Assembly (NCBI RefSeq): GCF_022669055.1
Contig: NZ_JAJMLW010000003.1
Span: 62,001-126,000, forward strand
Source: Adlercreutzia faecimuris
GTDB taxonomy: Bacteria; Actinomycetota; Coriobacteriia; Coriobacteriales; Eggerthellaceae
DNA length: 64,000 nt
Direction of reading: 5' to 3'
Numbering within the stretch: the first letter of the stretch is position 1; every line of letters starts with the position of its first letter. This document shows, in pieces, positions 30,277 to 39,332 of this stretch. Both the position numbers and the translations under genes were made by a program. The notes beneath the pieces are model-generated. The model saw only the letters and a program-made list of their open reading frames with translations. It searched no databases and had not been told where the DNA came from.

Positions 30277-32697
30277 ATGGAGAAGCTGCTGGCCGCCTGC
30301 AAGGCCATTTTCGACGAGAGCCCCCAGGCCGTCGGCGTCGCCCAGGTGCTGACCGACGAGGCGGGGGAGCCCTACGACTTCGCCTACGTCTACCTCAACG
30401 CGGCCATGGCGGCCTTCACCGGATCGCAGGTGGAGGACCTGGTGGGCATCCACGCCTACGAGGAGTGGGGCCACGACGACATGGGCTGGCTCGAGCACTT
30501 CGCCGACGCCGCCTTCGACGGGGTGCCCTGCGAGTTCGAGACCGTCTCGGTCATGCTCGAGCGCTTCCTCCACGTGACGGTGACGCCTTTGGGCGAGGGG
30601 CGGTGCACCTTCTTCATCCAGGATGTCACCGACTGGGTCGACCAGGAGCCCTACTGGGCCGACGACTTGACCGTGGGGCTGTTCTTCCTCGACCTGCGCA
30701 CCCTCAACCTCATGCTGACGGCCGCCACCCAGGAGCGCTACGGGTTCTCGAAGGGCTACCTGCCGGCCGCCGCCTTCGCCGACGAGCTGTTCGGCCCCGA
30801 CGCGGCCGCGGCGGTGGACGAGCAGGTGGCGACGATGCGCGCCGGCGGCCACGGCGTCTTCTACGAGGGGCGCTCGGCCGACGGCCGCTGGCTGCGCCTG
30901 AGCACCGGGCGCATCGCGCAGTCCGACCGCTTCGTGTTCGGCCAGGTGGAGGACACGACGCGCGCCCACGAGGCCGAGGAGCGCAGCCTGCGGCGCATGG
31001 ACGTCATCGAGAGCCTCACCCGCGAGAACTTCGCGCTCTACGTCGTCGACCTGGCCAGCGAGGCGGTCGAGGTCTACGGCCAGCCCGACGACCTGTCCGG
31101 CGCCGGCTTCGTGCGCGCCATCGTCGACGACGCCAGCCTCCCCGCGCGCGAGGCCTACCTGCGCGACGTGGTGGCCCCCGACGACCGCGACCGCGTCGAC
31201 GCCGCCATCAGCCGCCCGGCCCTGGACGCCTTCTTCGCGTCGGCCCAGGACGAGATGGCCGTGACCTACCAGCGCCTGATCGACGGCGAGGAGCAGTACA
31301 TCGAGGCGCGCATCATCCGGCTGGCCGGCTGCGAGCGCACGGCCGTGATCGCCGTGCGCAACATCCACTCCGAGATGGAGGAGCAGCTGCGCCAGAAGCG
31401 GGCGCTCCAGAAGGCGCTCGAGCTGGCCCAGCACGCCAGCGCCGCCAAGTCCACGTTCCTCACCAACATGTCCCATGACTTCCGCACGCCCATGAACGCC
31501 ATCGTCGGCTTCGCGGGCATCGCGCTGGAGCATCGCGACGACCCCGACCGCATGGCCGAGTGCCTCGAGAAGATCCAGCGCTCGAGCGACCACCTGCTCC
31601 GGCTCATCAACGACGTGCTGGACGTGAGCCGCATCGAGAGCGGCGTGGTGGAGGTGGACGAGGAGCCCCTCGATTTGGCCGACCTGGCCTCTGACATGGA
31701 GCTTCTGTTCTCGGGCGAGGCGCAGCGCAAGAGCCTGGGCTTCTCGGTGGACGCCGCGGGGCTGCGCCACCCCCACGTGCTCGCCGACCGGCAGCACCTG
31801 GGGCAGATCCTGGTCAACCTCATCGGCAACGCGTTCAAGTTCACGGGGCCCGGCGGGCGCGTGGACGTGCGATTCGCCGAGTTCGCCGACGGGCAGTCGG
31901 GCTACGGCGCGCACGTGCCGGCGGGCTACGGCCGCTTCGAGGTGACCGTGTCCGACACGGGCTGCGGCATGGTGCCGGAGTTCCTCGACCTGCTGTTCGT
32001 GCCCTTCGAGCGCAACGGCCTGGGCGAGGTCAACCCCACCGAGGGGACGGGCCTGGGCATGCCCATCACGAAGAACCTGGTGGAGCTCCTGGGCGGCACC
32101 ATCGAGGTGAAGAGCGAGGTGGGGAAGGGGAGCGAGTTCACCGTGACGCTGCCGCTGCGCCTGGCGGAGGGCGCGGGCGGCGCCGAGGCGGGCGATGCCG
32201 GGGCGTACGCCGCGCCGGGGGCCGGCGAGGACGTCGCGGCCGGGGTCGCGGGAGCGGAGCCGGGTGTCGGCGAGGACGTGGACGGCGCGCCGGGGGGCGG
32301 CGGCGCGGGCGCGCGGTTCGCGGGGCGCCGGTTGCTGGTGGTGGACGACGACGAGCTCTCGCGCGAGATCATGAAGGAGGTGCTCGGCGGCGCCGGCTTC
32401 GCCGTGGAGGAGGCCGCAGACGGCGAGGCGGCCGTCGCGGCGGCCCGGGCGTCCGCGCCGGGCTGGCTCGACGGCATTATCATGGACATGCGGATGCCCC
32501 GCATGACCGGCGACGAGGCGGCCCGCGCCATCCGCGCCTCGGGTCGCGCCGACCTGGAGCGCATCCCCATCATCGCGCTCACCGCCGACGCCTTCGAGGA
32601 GGGGCGGCGCCGCAGCCGCGAGGCCGGCATGACCGCGCACGTGACCAAGCCCTTCAAGACCGCCGAGCTGCTGGCGCTCCTGGGGGAGCACCTGTAG
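30277..32697 (+). CDS. hybrid sensor histidine kinase (PAS-HisKA-HATPase-REC)
   Basis: 806 residues from ATG 30277, site AAAGGA. Residues about 1-370 contain PAS-like sensing segments (AVGVAQVLTDEAGEPYDFAY, and a second near 120) without membrane helices. The H-box FLTNMSHDFRTPMNAIVGF has the phospho-His at 400, the N-box is LVNLIGNAFKFTG, and the ATP lids are VSDTGCGM and GTGLGMPITKNLVELLGG. An Ala/Gly-rich linker leads to a receiver domain, LLVVDDDELSREIMKEV, with phospho-Asp 737 (IIMDMRMPRM) and the conserved Lys in VTKPF. It is cytoplasmic and passes phosphate within the molecule; no response regulator with an output domain is nearby, so the next partner is unknown. Redox or metabolite sensing is a guess. 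Confidence 0.93.
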   Translation: MEKLLAACKAIFDESPQAVGVAQVLTDEAGEPYDFAYVYLNAAMAAFTGSQVEDLVGIHAYEEWGHDDMGWLEHFADAAFDGVPCEFETVSVMLERFLHVTVTPLGEGRCTFFIQDVTDWVDQEPYWADDLTVGLFFLDLRTLNLMLTAATQERYGFSKGYLPAAAFADELFGPDAAAAVDEQVATMRAGGHGVFYEGRSADGRWLRLSTGRIAQSDRFVFGQVEDTTRAHEAEERSLRRMDVIESLTRENFALYVVDLASEAVEVYGQPDDLSGAGFVRAIVDDASLPAREAYLRDVVAPDDRDRVDAAISRPALDAFFASAQDEMAVTYQRLIDGEEQYIEARIIRLAGCERTAVIAVRNIHSEMEEQLRQKRALQKALELAQHASAAKSTFLTNMSHDFRTPMNAIVGFAGIALEHRDDPDRMAECLEKIQRSSDHLLRLINDVLDVSRIESGVVEVDEEPLDLADLASDMELLFSGEAQRKSLGFSVDAAGLRHPHVLADRQHLGQILVNLIGNAFKFTGPGGRVDVRFAEFADGQSGYGAHVPAGYGRFEVTVSDTGCGMVPEFLDLLFVPFERNGLGEVNPTEGTGLGMPITKNLVELLGGTIEVKSEVGKGSEFTVTLPLRLAEGAGGAEAGDAGAYAAPGAGEDVAAGVAGAEPGVGEDVDGAPGGGGAGARFAGRRLLVVDDDELSREIMKEVLGGAGFAVEEAADGEAAVAAARASAPGWLDGIIMDMRMPRMTGDEAARAIRASGRADLERIPIIALTADAFEEGRRRSREAGMTAHVTKPFKTAELLALLGEHL

Positions 32698-32773
32698 CGC
32701 GTCCCGGCAGGCGCCCGGCGTGGTCGGGGCGTGGCGGGTGGAAGGGTGCCTGCCGTGCCGCGGGCGCGGGCGC

Positions 32774-34282
32774 CTAGGCCTTCGCGGGGGCCGGGTGCGG
32801 GCGGCTGGCGTCGCGGCGGCGCCAGGCGTAGGCGAGCGACACGGCCAGCATGACGGCCTCGATCACGATCATGATGACGACGGTGTGCCCGAAGGCGCCC
32901 GCGTAGGCGGCCGCCTCGGCCATGCCCGCGTGCACGTTCGCCGCCACCTCGTTGGACATCGTGCCCACCAGGAGCGCCGAGGACAGCGATGAGGCCAGCT
33001 GGATGGACACCGACGCGATGGAGGCGCCGGCGGCCAGGTGCTCGGCGTCGAGCGACTCGAGCGCGGCGGCGCGGTTGGATGAGTTCTCCACCCCCACGCC
33101 GCCCAGGATGAAGACGACGGCGATCATGAGCGGCACGAGCAGCAGCGGGCCGGACGCGCCCAGCACCACGGCGAACCCGGCGGTGATGACGGCGAACCCG
33201 ATGGGCACGACGGGCCAGATGCCGTGCTTGTCGGTCAGCTTCCCGCCGAGCAGGGCCACCGCGGAGTAGGCCAGCTGCGGCAGCAGCATGAACAGGCCGG
33301 CGTCGGACGCGGTGAAGCCGGCGGCGCCCTCCAGGTACAGCGGCAGGGTGAGGCGCACGGCGTGCTCAGCGAGCGAGCCGAACATCAGCAGCATGATGCC
33401 GATGACGAAGGCGCGGTCGGCCAGCGGGCGCAGGCTGAGCAGCGGCACGGCCAGCCGGCGCTGGCGCCAGGCGAACAGCCCGGTGACGGCCACGCCGGCG
33501 GCGATGAGCGCCAGGGCCACGGGCAGCTGGTGGTTGATCTCGGATATGCCGAACATGAGCGCGCCCATCCCCGCGAAAATGAGCGGGATGCTGGGCAGGT
33601 CGACCGAGGCGGCGTCGGGGCGGCGCTCGCCGATGGGGCGCATGACGAGGAGGCTGGCGACGCAGCACGCGGCGCCGGCGACGACGGTGGGCGCGAACAC
33701 GGCGTTCACGCCGAAGCGCGTCAGCAGCAGGCCCGACACGAAGGGGCTGATGGCGAAGCCGACGCCGCCGCAGGCCGTGAACAGCGACAGGTTGAACGCG
33801 CGGCGGCCGGGCGGGGCGATCTTGATGAGGCAGGTGCTGGCGGTGGGGAAGAGCAGCCCCGCGGCGCTCGCCTGCAGCACGCGGGCGGCCATGACCATCC
33901 CGTAGTCCTGGGCGAGCAGGCCGACCAGGCCGCCGGCTGCCATGAGGCCCGTGGCCAGGCCCATGATGACGCGGATGCCCCAACGGTGCAGCAGCCGCGC
34001 GCCCATGGCGATGAGCGTGGCGCCCACGATGGTGAAGACGAGGATGACCCAGTTGGCCTGGGCGACGGTGACGTGGAACTCGCGCGCCACGCCGGGCAGC
34101 GCCACCGACATGAGCGTGATCATGAAGCCGTTGCAGAACATGGTGGCGATGATGACCGCCGTCATGGCGTTGGCCTGGCGGCGCGTCAGCGGGGGCGCGC
34201 CGCCGGCGCCGGCAGGCGTGACGGGACGCGCGGGCGCGGCCTTCCCGCCGGCTTTCGGGTCTTTCTGCGTGCTGGCGCCCAT
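32774..34282 (-). CDS. MFS drug-exporter-like permease (DHA2 family)
   Basis: 502 residues from ATG 34282 (GGAGGG upstream), with about 14 membrane helices as in the DHA2 group. Features include MSVALPGVAREFHVTVAQAN in helix 1-2, GARLLHRWGIRVIMG (motif A-like loop) and RVLQASAAGLLFP (motif C-like region). A proton-driven exporter of hydrophobic or cationic compounds is expected. The N-terminus is a low-complexity Ala/Pro/Lys tail. No regulator lies beside it; it is convergent with the hybrid kinase. Substrate cannot be told. Confidence 0.88.
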   Translation of the reverse strand: MGASTQKDPKAGGKAAPARPVTPAGAGGAPPLTRRQANAMTAVIIATMFCNGFMITLMSVALPGVAREFHVTVAQANWVILVFTIVGATLIAMGARLLHRWGIRVIMGLATGLMAAGGLVGLLAQDYGMVMAARVLQASAAGLLFPTASTCLIKIAPPGRRAFNLSLFTACGGVGFAISPFVSGLLLTRFGVNAVFAPTVVAGAACCVASLLVMRPIGERRPDAASVDLPSIPLIFAGMGALMFGISEINHQLPVALALIAAGVAVTGLFAWRQRRLAVPLLSLRPLADRAFVIGIMLLMFGSLAEHAVRLTLPLYLEGAAGFTASDAGLFMLLPQLAYSAVALLGGKLTDKHGIWPVVPIGFAVITAGFAVVLGASGPLLLVPLMIAVVFILGGVGVENSSNRAAALESLDAEHLAAGASIASVSIQLASSLSSALLVGTMSNEVAANVHAGMAEAAAYAGAFGHTVVIMIVIEAVMLAVSLAYAWRRRDASRPHPAPAKA

Positions 34283-34414
34283 GGGGGCCTCCCTCCGCTC
34301 GTCGGTGCTCCTCCGACCAGCATAGGCGCGCCTCCTCGCGCGACCGCCCGGCACCCCGACCTGTAAGCGCCCCGCCACCGACGCGCCACCGCCCGGTTTC
34401 GCCGGCTAGCGCGC

Positions 34415-34550
34415 CTAGAAGAAGCCGGGGAAGCGGGCCATGAGCTGGTCGGCGTAGTCCTCGCCGACGCAGTAGTCCCTGATCTCGCCGTCCTGGAACA
34501 TGATGGAGGTGGGGAGCCAGCGCGCGTTGTAGTGCCGGGCCGACGCCTTA
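34415..34550 (-). pseudogene. C-terminal remnant of a thioredoxin-like gene
   Basis: The minus strand encodes about 45 residues ending in a normal stop (ARHYNARWLPTSIMFQDGEI, then RDYCVGEDYADQLMARFPGF), which matches the C-terminal half of a thioredoxin fold around the cis-Pro. There is no N-terminus or CxxC; the frame is lost near 34550 at a run of G residues. The break marks the left border of the AT-rich AbiE insertion. Confidence 0.7.
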
Positions 34551-34683
34551 CTGCAGGGGGGGGCTTTGACTTGCCTGCGTGACGAAACTATTATTATCTG
34601 TGGCGAGGGTGCTGGTATGGGGATGTAATTTCCCTTGGATCGGCGCCCCGCTTGCTTTCTGAAGCTATGCTATGGGAAAAACG

Positions 34684-34709
34684 AAACGGTGCCCCGCGGG
34701 GCGCCGTTT
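34684..34709 (-). terminator. strong hairpin with T-run on the minus strand
   Basis: AAACGGTGCCCC pairs with GGGGCGCCGTTT around GC. On the minus strand it is followed by GTTTTTCCC, on the plus strand by CTGCTTTCG. It likely insulates the AbiE operon from outside transcription at the element's left border. Confidence 0.6.
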
Positions 34710-34724
34710 CCTGCTTTCGAAGGC

Positions 34725-34750
34725 AAAACGTAAATGCGGGATTACGTTTT
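34725..34750. promoter_or_regulatory. inverted repeat 1 upstream of the AbiE operon
   Basis: AAAACGTAA (34725-34733) and TTACGTTTT (34742-34750) form a perfect 9-bp dyad with an 8-base spacer. AbiEi antitoxins repress their own promoter by binding inverted repeats, so this is a likely operator. Confidence 0.6.
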
Positions 34751-34773
34751 GGAGGATCAACAGGACGTAATTT

Positions 34774-34817
34774 GAACTTCTATGCTAAAAAAATTAATAT
34801 TTATAGCATATAAGTTC
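34774..34817. promoter_or_regulatory. inverted repeat 2 upstream of the AbiE operon
   Basis: GAACTTCTATGCTA (34774-34787) and TAGCATATAAGTTC (34804-34817) pair at 13 of 14 positions around an AT-only centre. It spans the expected promoter just before the GTG at 34838 and is the second likely AbiEi operator. Confidence 0.6.
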
Positions 34818-34837
34818 ATGCGAGAGAAAAGAGAAAC

Positions 34838-35422
34838 GTGCAGGATATTCTAGATATAGCGGAATCAAACAAGGGGTTTGTGACGACGGCCGATGTGACG
34901 GCGGCTGGGATTCAGCGTCGCGAACTCGCAAGGGCGGTTAGCGAAGGTCTGATCCTTCGGATTGGCCGCGGTATCTACTGCCTTCCTGAGACATGGGAAG
35001 ATGAGTACGTCATCGCTCAGCACCGCTTCTCCCGAGGCGTGTTCTCTCACGAGACGGCGCTCTATCTGCTCGACCTCTCCGATCGCATGCCGGAGAGGCT
35101 GACCATGACGTTTCCCCAAGGATATAACACCTCGGGAGTGTCTGCAGAAGACCTGATTCCGAGAACCGTCGCCGGAGAGCTTCTCGATTTGGGGAAGACG
35201 CGTCTCAAGACGCCCTATGGCAACGAGGTGATTGCCTACGATGTGGAGCGTTCCCTGTGTGATCTGTTCAGGGGCTGCGCTTTCCCTGACGTGCAGATAC
35301 TTAATCCTGCTATGAAGAGCTACCTGTTTCGAAAAGGAAGGAACATTCCCAAGCTTCTTGAGTATGCCCGAATGCTCGGCGTGGAAAAAAGGGTGCGGAT
35401 GCATGTGGAGGTTTTGCTATGA
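34838..35422 (+). CDS. abiEi: AbiEi-type antitoxin/transcriptional repressor
   Basis: 194 residues from GTG 34838. The N-terminal winged HTH (FVTTADVTAAGIQRRELARA, IGRGIYCLP) is followed by the AbiEi C-terminal region with FSHETALYLLDLSDRMPE and VERSLCDLFRG. It neutralises the AbiEii toxin encoded next, in the family's type IV manner, and represses the shared promoter through inverted repeats such as those at 34725 and 34774. Its stop overlaps the toxin start by 4 bases. GC is lower than in the host genes, in line with recent acquisition. Confidence 0.88.
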   Translation: MQDILDIAESNKGFVTTADVTAAGIQRRELARAVSEGLILRIGRGIYCLPETWEDEYVIAQHRFSRGVFSHETALYLLDLSDRMPERLTMTFPQGYNTSGVSAEDLIPRTVAGELLDLGKTRLKTPYGNEVIAYDVERSLCDLFRGCAFPDVQILNPAMKSYLFRKGRNIPKLLEYARMLGVEKRVRMHVEVLL

Positions 35423-36264
35423 GAACAAAGAACGCGATGCAGCTTAAGGCTCTCATCAAGCGAAAGGCTCGGGAGATGGGCGTCTCTCCGCAGGCGATGC
35501 TTCAGGATTATATGCTCGAAAGGCTCATAGTGAGGGTGGCCCATTCTCCATGGGGAGACTGCCTGATTGTGAAAGGCGGTGTGCTAGTCGGGTCTCTCAT
35601 CGGCCTCGACAGGCGGACGACGAAGGATCTCGACACTACCGCAACGGGCTTCTGCCTCTCCGAGGAGACCATTTCCCGCGTGTTTGAGGATATATGCTCG
35701 ACAGAAGTGGATGACGATTTGACGTTTGAGATTGTCAAGGTGGCGAGAATCAGGGAAGGGGATGAATATCCCGGCGTTAGGGTTTCGCTTCAAGCACGAT
35801 ATGAGCCCCTGGATGTTCCCCTGGCGGTTGATGTGACAACGGGAGACAGAATAACCCCCTCGGCTATGTCCTATGACTTCCCCCTCATTTTCGACGAGGG
35901 GTTCGTTCGCATCATGGCCTATCCAATGGAGACTGTTCTTGCCGAGAAGTTGGAGACGATTCTGGCAAGGGGCATCGCTTCGACTCGCCCGCGAGACTTC
36001 TATGACGTCTATGAACTGTGGAAGCTGAGGGGTTGCGATGCTCGAGGGCTTCGCCCGGCGCTGGTGGCGACTTGCGAAAGGAGGGGAAGCACGGGGGCAT
36101 TGGACAGGGCGGAAGGGACAATCGATGAAATACGCCGCAGTGAAGCCCTTCGAGTAACCTGGGAGAACTACGCCAGGCGATATGCCTATGCTGAAAGTAT
36201 CTCCTATCCCGAGGTATGCGATGTTCTATCCGAAGTTTTGAGGGCCTGCGGGGTGCTCGGTTAA
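35419..36264 (+). CDS. abiEii: AbiEii/AbiGii-type nucleotidyltransferase toxin
   Basis: 281 residues, ATG overlapping the antitoxin stop. The nucleotidyltransferase core is GGVLVGSLIGLDRRTTKDLD (catalytic Asp-x-Asp type site about residue 65-75), with DVTTGDRITPSAM and the motif AEKLETILARG, then STRPRDFYDVYELWKL. These enzymes transfer nucleotides, for related MenT toxins onto tRNA ends, and stop growth during phage infection. Full length, no frameshift. The downstream border of the module lies between 36264 and the surface protein gene at 36292. Confidence 0.9.
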   Translation: MRTKNAMQLKALIKRKAREMGVSPQAMLQDYMLERLIVRVAHSPWGDCLIVKGGVLVGSLIGLDRRTTKDLDTTATGFCLSEETISRVFEDICSTEVDDDLTFEIVKVARIREGDEYPGVRVSLQARYEPLDVPLAVDVTTGDRITPSAMSYDFPLIFDEGFVRIMAYPMETVLAEKLETILARGIASTRPRDFYDVYELWKLRGCDARGLRPALVATCERRGSTGALDRAEGTIDEIRRSEALRVTWENYARRYAYAESISYPEVCDVLSEVLRACGVLG

Positions 36265-36291
36265 ATATGAGGTTTTCGAGGCCGCGGCGCG

Positions 36292-38043
36292 CTAGGCGAG
36301 GTGGGTGCGGGCCTTGCGGAGGAGGACGGCGCTGGCGGCGGCGGTTATGAGGAGGAGGGCGGCCAGGGCGGGGGCGTTGTCGCCGGTCTGCGGGATGTCG
36401 GGGGCGCGGGTGCCGGCGGCCTTCGCGTTATCGGGGGCGCCGGGCGCGGCGGGCGCCGTGTTGCCGGAGGCGCCGCCCGCGTCGGGCGCGCCTGCGTCGG
36501 GGGCGCCGGGCGTGGCGGGCTCGTCGGGGGCGCCGCCGGGCACGTCGGGCTGGCCGGGGTCGTCCGGGTTGGCCGGCTCGTCCGGGTTGCCGGGCTCGTC
36601 GGGGTTGTCCGGCTGGCTCGGGTCGTCCGGGTCATCCGGGTCGACGGGCTCGCCGCCGCCGGGGGTGTCGGGCACGTCGGGCTTCGGCTCCTCCTTGACG
36701 AAGTGGGCCAGGAACAGCGTGGGGGAGAAGGACGAGCGGCCGTGGTTCAGGAACCCGAGCGCCGTCTCGGCGCCGAGCTCGGCCTCGGTGGAGACGCGCT
36801 CGTCGTCCTCGTACCAGCCCTCGAACACGTAGCCGGCGGCCGGCTCGGCCGTGACGGCCTCGAGGCCCGCGCCGGTGCGCGACTCGACGATGAGGATGCT
36901 GCGGCTCACCTGCCCGCCCTCGGCAGGGTAGGCGCCGTAGAGCACGTAAGTGTCGCCGGCGGGCAGCTCGCCGGTCTGGGCGGTGGCGCTCTCGGGGCCG
37001 GCGTCGGCGGCCAGGCCGTAGGCGGGCGCCTCCCCGTGGGCGGTCACGGTGCTCATCAGGGCGTCTCTTTGCACGTCATCGGCCGTGACGACGTGGGTCC
37101 ACTCGGACGACCGCGTCTGGCCGGGGGCCAGCGGGCCCACGGGGGCGAACGAGGCGATGTCGCCCGCGAAGGTGACGGTCGCCAGGTCCACGTTGCCCGT
37201 GTTGGTGACGGTGGCGCGGAAGGTGACGGCCTCGCCCTCGGTGAAGCAGCGGCCGTTGGCGGGCGCGGAGACCAGCTCCTCGGTCAGCCGCAGGGACGCG
37301 GAGGGGCGGGCGAAGCGGGCGATGAAGGTGGTGGCGGCCAGGGTGCCGTCGGCGTTGCGGTCGGCACCCGCCAGGGCCTCGTCGCGGGTGAGCACCGCGT
37401 CGGCGCTCACCTGGTTAGCGCCGTTGTACCAGCCGATGCACACGTAGCCCTTGAGCGGCGTGGCGACGCTGCCGCCGAGCCCCGCGCCGTCGGAGGCGCG
37501 CACCAGCTCCTCGCCGGGGCGGACGTTGCCGGCCGTGCCGGGGGAGGTGCGGTAGAGGATGGTGACGAAGCTCTCGGGCGCCGGCTCCGGCTCGGGGGCG
37601 GCACCGTCCGGGGCCTCGGGCGCGGCGGGGTCGGGCTCCTCGGCGCCAGAGGCGGGCGTGGCGGCGTCGCCAGTCGCGGCGGGGCGGGCCTGCGGGGCGG
37701 GCGTGGGAGCGGCGGGGGTGGGGACGGCCTCGGGCACGGCGAGCGCCGGGGGACGGTCGGCGGCGTCCTCGGCGGCTGCGGGGGCGGCGGCCGGGCCGGG
37801 CGCGGGGGTCTCGGAGGCGGATGCGGTGGCCGATGCGCGGGCGCCTGCGGCAGGCGCGGACGCGGCGGGGGCGCCACCTTCGGCCGCCCCGGCGAACGAG
37901 GGGGCGTCCGGGGCGGTCATCACGGCCAGGGCGAGGGCCATCGCGCAGGCGCCGAGCAGCGCCCCGATCCGCCGCCTCTGGGCGTAGCGCGCGTCGTGGG
38001 GCCTTCTCGTGGGGCGTCCGCCCCTCTTCTCGCCGGTCTTCAT
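36292..38043 (-). CDS. sortase-anchored surface protein with InlB-like repeats
   Basis: 583 residues. An N-terminal basic region and hydrophobic stretch (IGALLGACAMALALAVM) form a signal peptide; an Ala/Pro-rich low-complexity stalk follows. Two InlB B-repeat-like modules (TILYRTSPGTAG...GYVCIGWYNG and YVLYGAYPAEGG...GYVFEGWYED) flank a middle beta-sandwich (VTFRATVTNTGNVDLATVTF). A Pro/Asp/Gly-rich spacer built on P(D/N)EP repeats leads to IPQTGD, a membrane helix and a basic tail, an LPXTG-type sorting signal. The protein should be fixed to the cell wall by a sortase and face host or neighbour cells. Ligand unknown. Confidence 0.9.
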   Translation of the reverse strand: MKTGEKRGGRPTRRPHDARYAQRRRIGALLGACAMALALAVMTAPDAPSFAGAAEGGAPAASAPAAGARASATASASETPAPGPAAAPAAAEDAADRPPALAVPEAVPTPAAPTPAPQARPAATGDAATPASGAEEPDPAAPEAPDGAAPEPEPAPESFVTILYRTSPGTAGNVRPGEELVRASDGAGLGGSVATPLKGYVCIGWYNGANQVSADAVLTRDEALAGADRNADGTLAATTFIARFARPSASLRLTEELVSAPANGRCFTEGEAVTFRATVTNTGNVDLATVTFAGDIASFAPVGPLAPGQTRSSEWTHVVTADDVQRDALMSTVTAHGEAPAYGLAADAGPESATAQTGELPAGDTYVLYGAYPAEGGQVSRSILIVESRTGAGLEAVTAEPAAGYVFEGWYEDDERVSTEAELGAETALGFLNHGRSSFSPTLFLAHFVKEEPKPDVPDTPGGGEPVDPDDPDDPSQPDNPDEPGNPDEPANPDDPGQPDVPGGAPDEPATPGAPDAGAPDAGGASGNTAPAAPGAPDNAKAAGTRAPDIPQTGDNAPALAALLLITAAASAVLLRKARTHLA

Positions 38044-38178
38044 GCCGTCATCGCCTCGCCTTCGCCTCTTCCCGCTGGGCCTTCGAGCCTTAAGGGTAGG
38101 CGCGGGCGCGGGCGCGGCGACGGCGCGGGGCGCAACTGTAGGGGGGCCGGGTGCGGGCCGTTTCCCCGGCGTTGGGCG

Positions 38179-38475
38179 CTAGCCCAGGATGTCGTCCACC
38201 TTGCGCACCTTGGATTCCATGGTGCCCGTGTGACCGGGGCGCAGGTCGGCCTTGAGGATGACCTCGGTGCGGATGCCCTGCTCGGCCAGGACGAAGGTGG
38301 CGCGCTTGACCACGTCCATCACCTCATCCCAGTCGCCCTCGATCTCGGTGAACATGGAATTGGTGCGGCAGGGCAGGCCCGATGCGCGGATGACGCGGAC
38401 GACCTCGGCCACGTGCTCGGCCAGCTCGTCGCCCACGCCGAAGGGGGCGATGGCCACGGCTACCAGGGTGTTCAT
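38179..38475 (-). CDS. MTH1187-family thiamine-binding protein
   Basis: 98 residues. VAVAIAPFGVGDELAEHVAE, RTNSMFTEIEGDWDEVMDVV and RTEVILKADLRPGHTGTM follow the MTH1187/YkoF-like (DUF77) fold, whose members bind thiamine or its pyrimidine part. It is encoded just after thiM with a 4-base overlap, so both serve thiamine or thiazole salvage. Cytoplasmic, possibly a carrier or scavenger. Length is normal for the family. Confidence 0.87.
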   Translation of the reverse strand: MNTLVAVAIAPFGVGDELAEHVAEVVRVIRASGLPCRTNSMFTEIEGDWDEVMDVVKRATFVLAEQGIRTEVILKADLRPGHTGTMESKVRKVDDILG

Positions 38476-39332
38476 GAGCGGACCTCCTCGATGGTCAGGG
38501 GGTTGGCGGCGATCTCGGCCGCCGTCAGGTTGAACAGGGCGTCGATGAAGGCGACCTTGAAGCTGGCGGGCCCCGCGGCACGCGCCTCGGCGGCGGTGCC
38601 GGCCGCGGCGTAGTGGGCCGAGGCGGCCACGGCGGCGGTGAGCGGGTCGGCCACGGCGGCGTAGACGGCGGCCACCCCGCCGAGCGAGCAGCCGAAGCCG
38701 GTCACGCGGGCCATGAGCGGGCTGCCCCCGGCCACGCGCACGGCCACGCGGCCGTCGGTCACCAGGTCGTCCTCGCCCGACACGGCGACGGCGCCGTCCG
38801 TGCGGCGGGCGAGCGCCGCGGCGGCCCGGGCCGCGTCATCGACGGCGTCGGCGCTGTCCACGCCGCGCACCCGTCCCGTGCCGGCGACGGCGTCGGCCGC
38901 GCCCCAGGCCTGGGCGAGCGCGATGACCTCCGACGCGTTGGCGCGGACGATGGCGGGGCCGCAGGCCGCCAGCTCGTCGAGCACGGCGCCGCGCAGGCCG
39001 CCGATGCCGATGCCCACCGGGTCGAGCACCCAGGGGCGCCCCAGGTCGCGGCAGGCGCGGGCGGCGGCGGGGATGCTCTCGCGGTGCGTGGGCAGAAGCG
39101 CCCCCATGTTCACGTAGAACGCGCCGCCGGCCTGGGCGAGCGCGACGGCCTCCTCGGGCAGGTACACCATGGCGGCCGACCCGCCGACGGCCAGCTGGGC
39201 ATTGGCCACGAAGTCCATGGTGATGGCGTTGGTGATGGCGGGCGCGAGCGGGGCTGAGGCCCGCACGTCGTCGACGGCGCGGGCGACGCGGCTGCGCAGG
39301 GCGTCGAGGTCGAGGGCGGAGTCGGCGGTCAT
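38472..39332 (-). CDS. thiM: hydroxyethylthiazole kinase
   Basis: 286 residues from ATG 39332 with AAAGGAG upstream. It phosphorylates 4-methyl-5-(2-hydroxyethyl)thiazole for thiamine salvage. Family marks are NAITMDFVANAQLAVGGSAA, NMGALLPTHRESI, PWVLDPVGIG and the C-terminal anion hole/catalytic region VTGFGCSLGGVAAVYAA (the usual GTGC reads GFGC). Followed by the thiamine-binding protein gene in a 4-base overlap. I looked for a TPP riboswitch upstream and found no CTGAGA or ACCCTT-type element. The gene lies on the GC-rich backbone. Confidence 0.92.
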   Translation of the reverse strand: MTADSALDLDALRSRVARAVDDVRASAPLAPAITNAITMDFVANAQLAVGGSAAMVYLPEEAVALAQAGGAFYVNMGALLPTHRESIPAAARACRDLGRPWVLDPVGIGIGGLRGAVLDELAACGPAIVRANASEVIALAQAWGAADAVAGTGRVRGVDSADAVDDAARAAAALARRTDGAVAVSGEDDLVTDGRVAVRVAGGSPLMARVTGFGCSLGGVAAVYAAVADPLTAAVAASAHYAAAGTAAEARAAGPASFKVAFIDALFNLTAAEIAANPLTIEEVRS

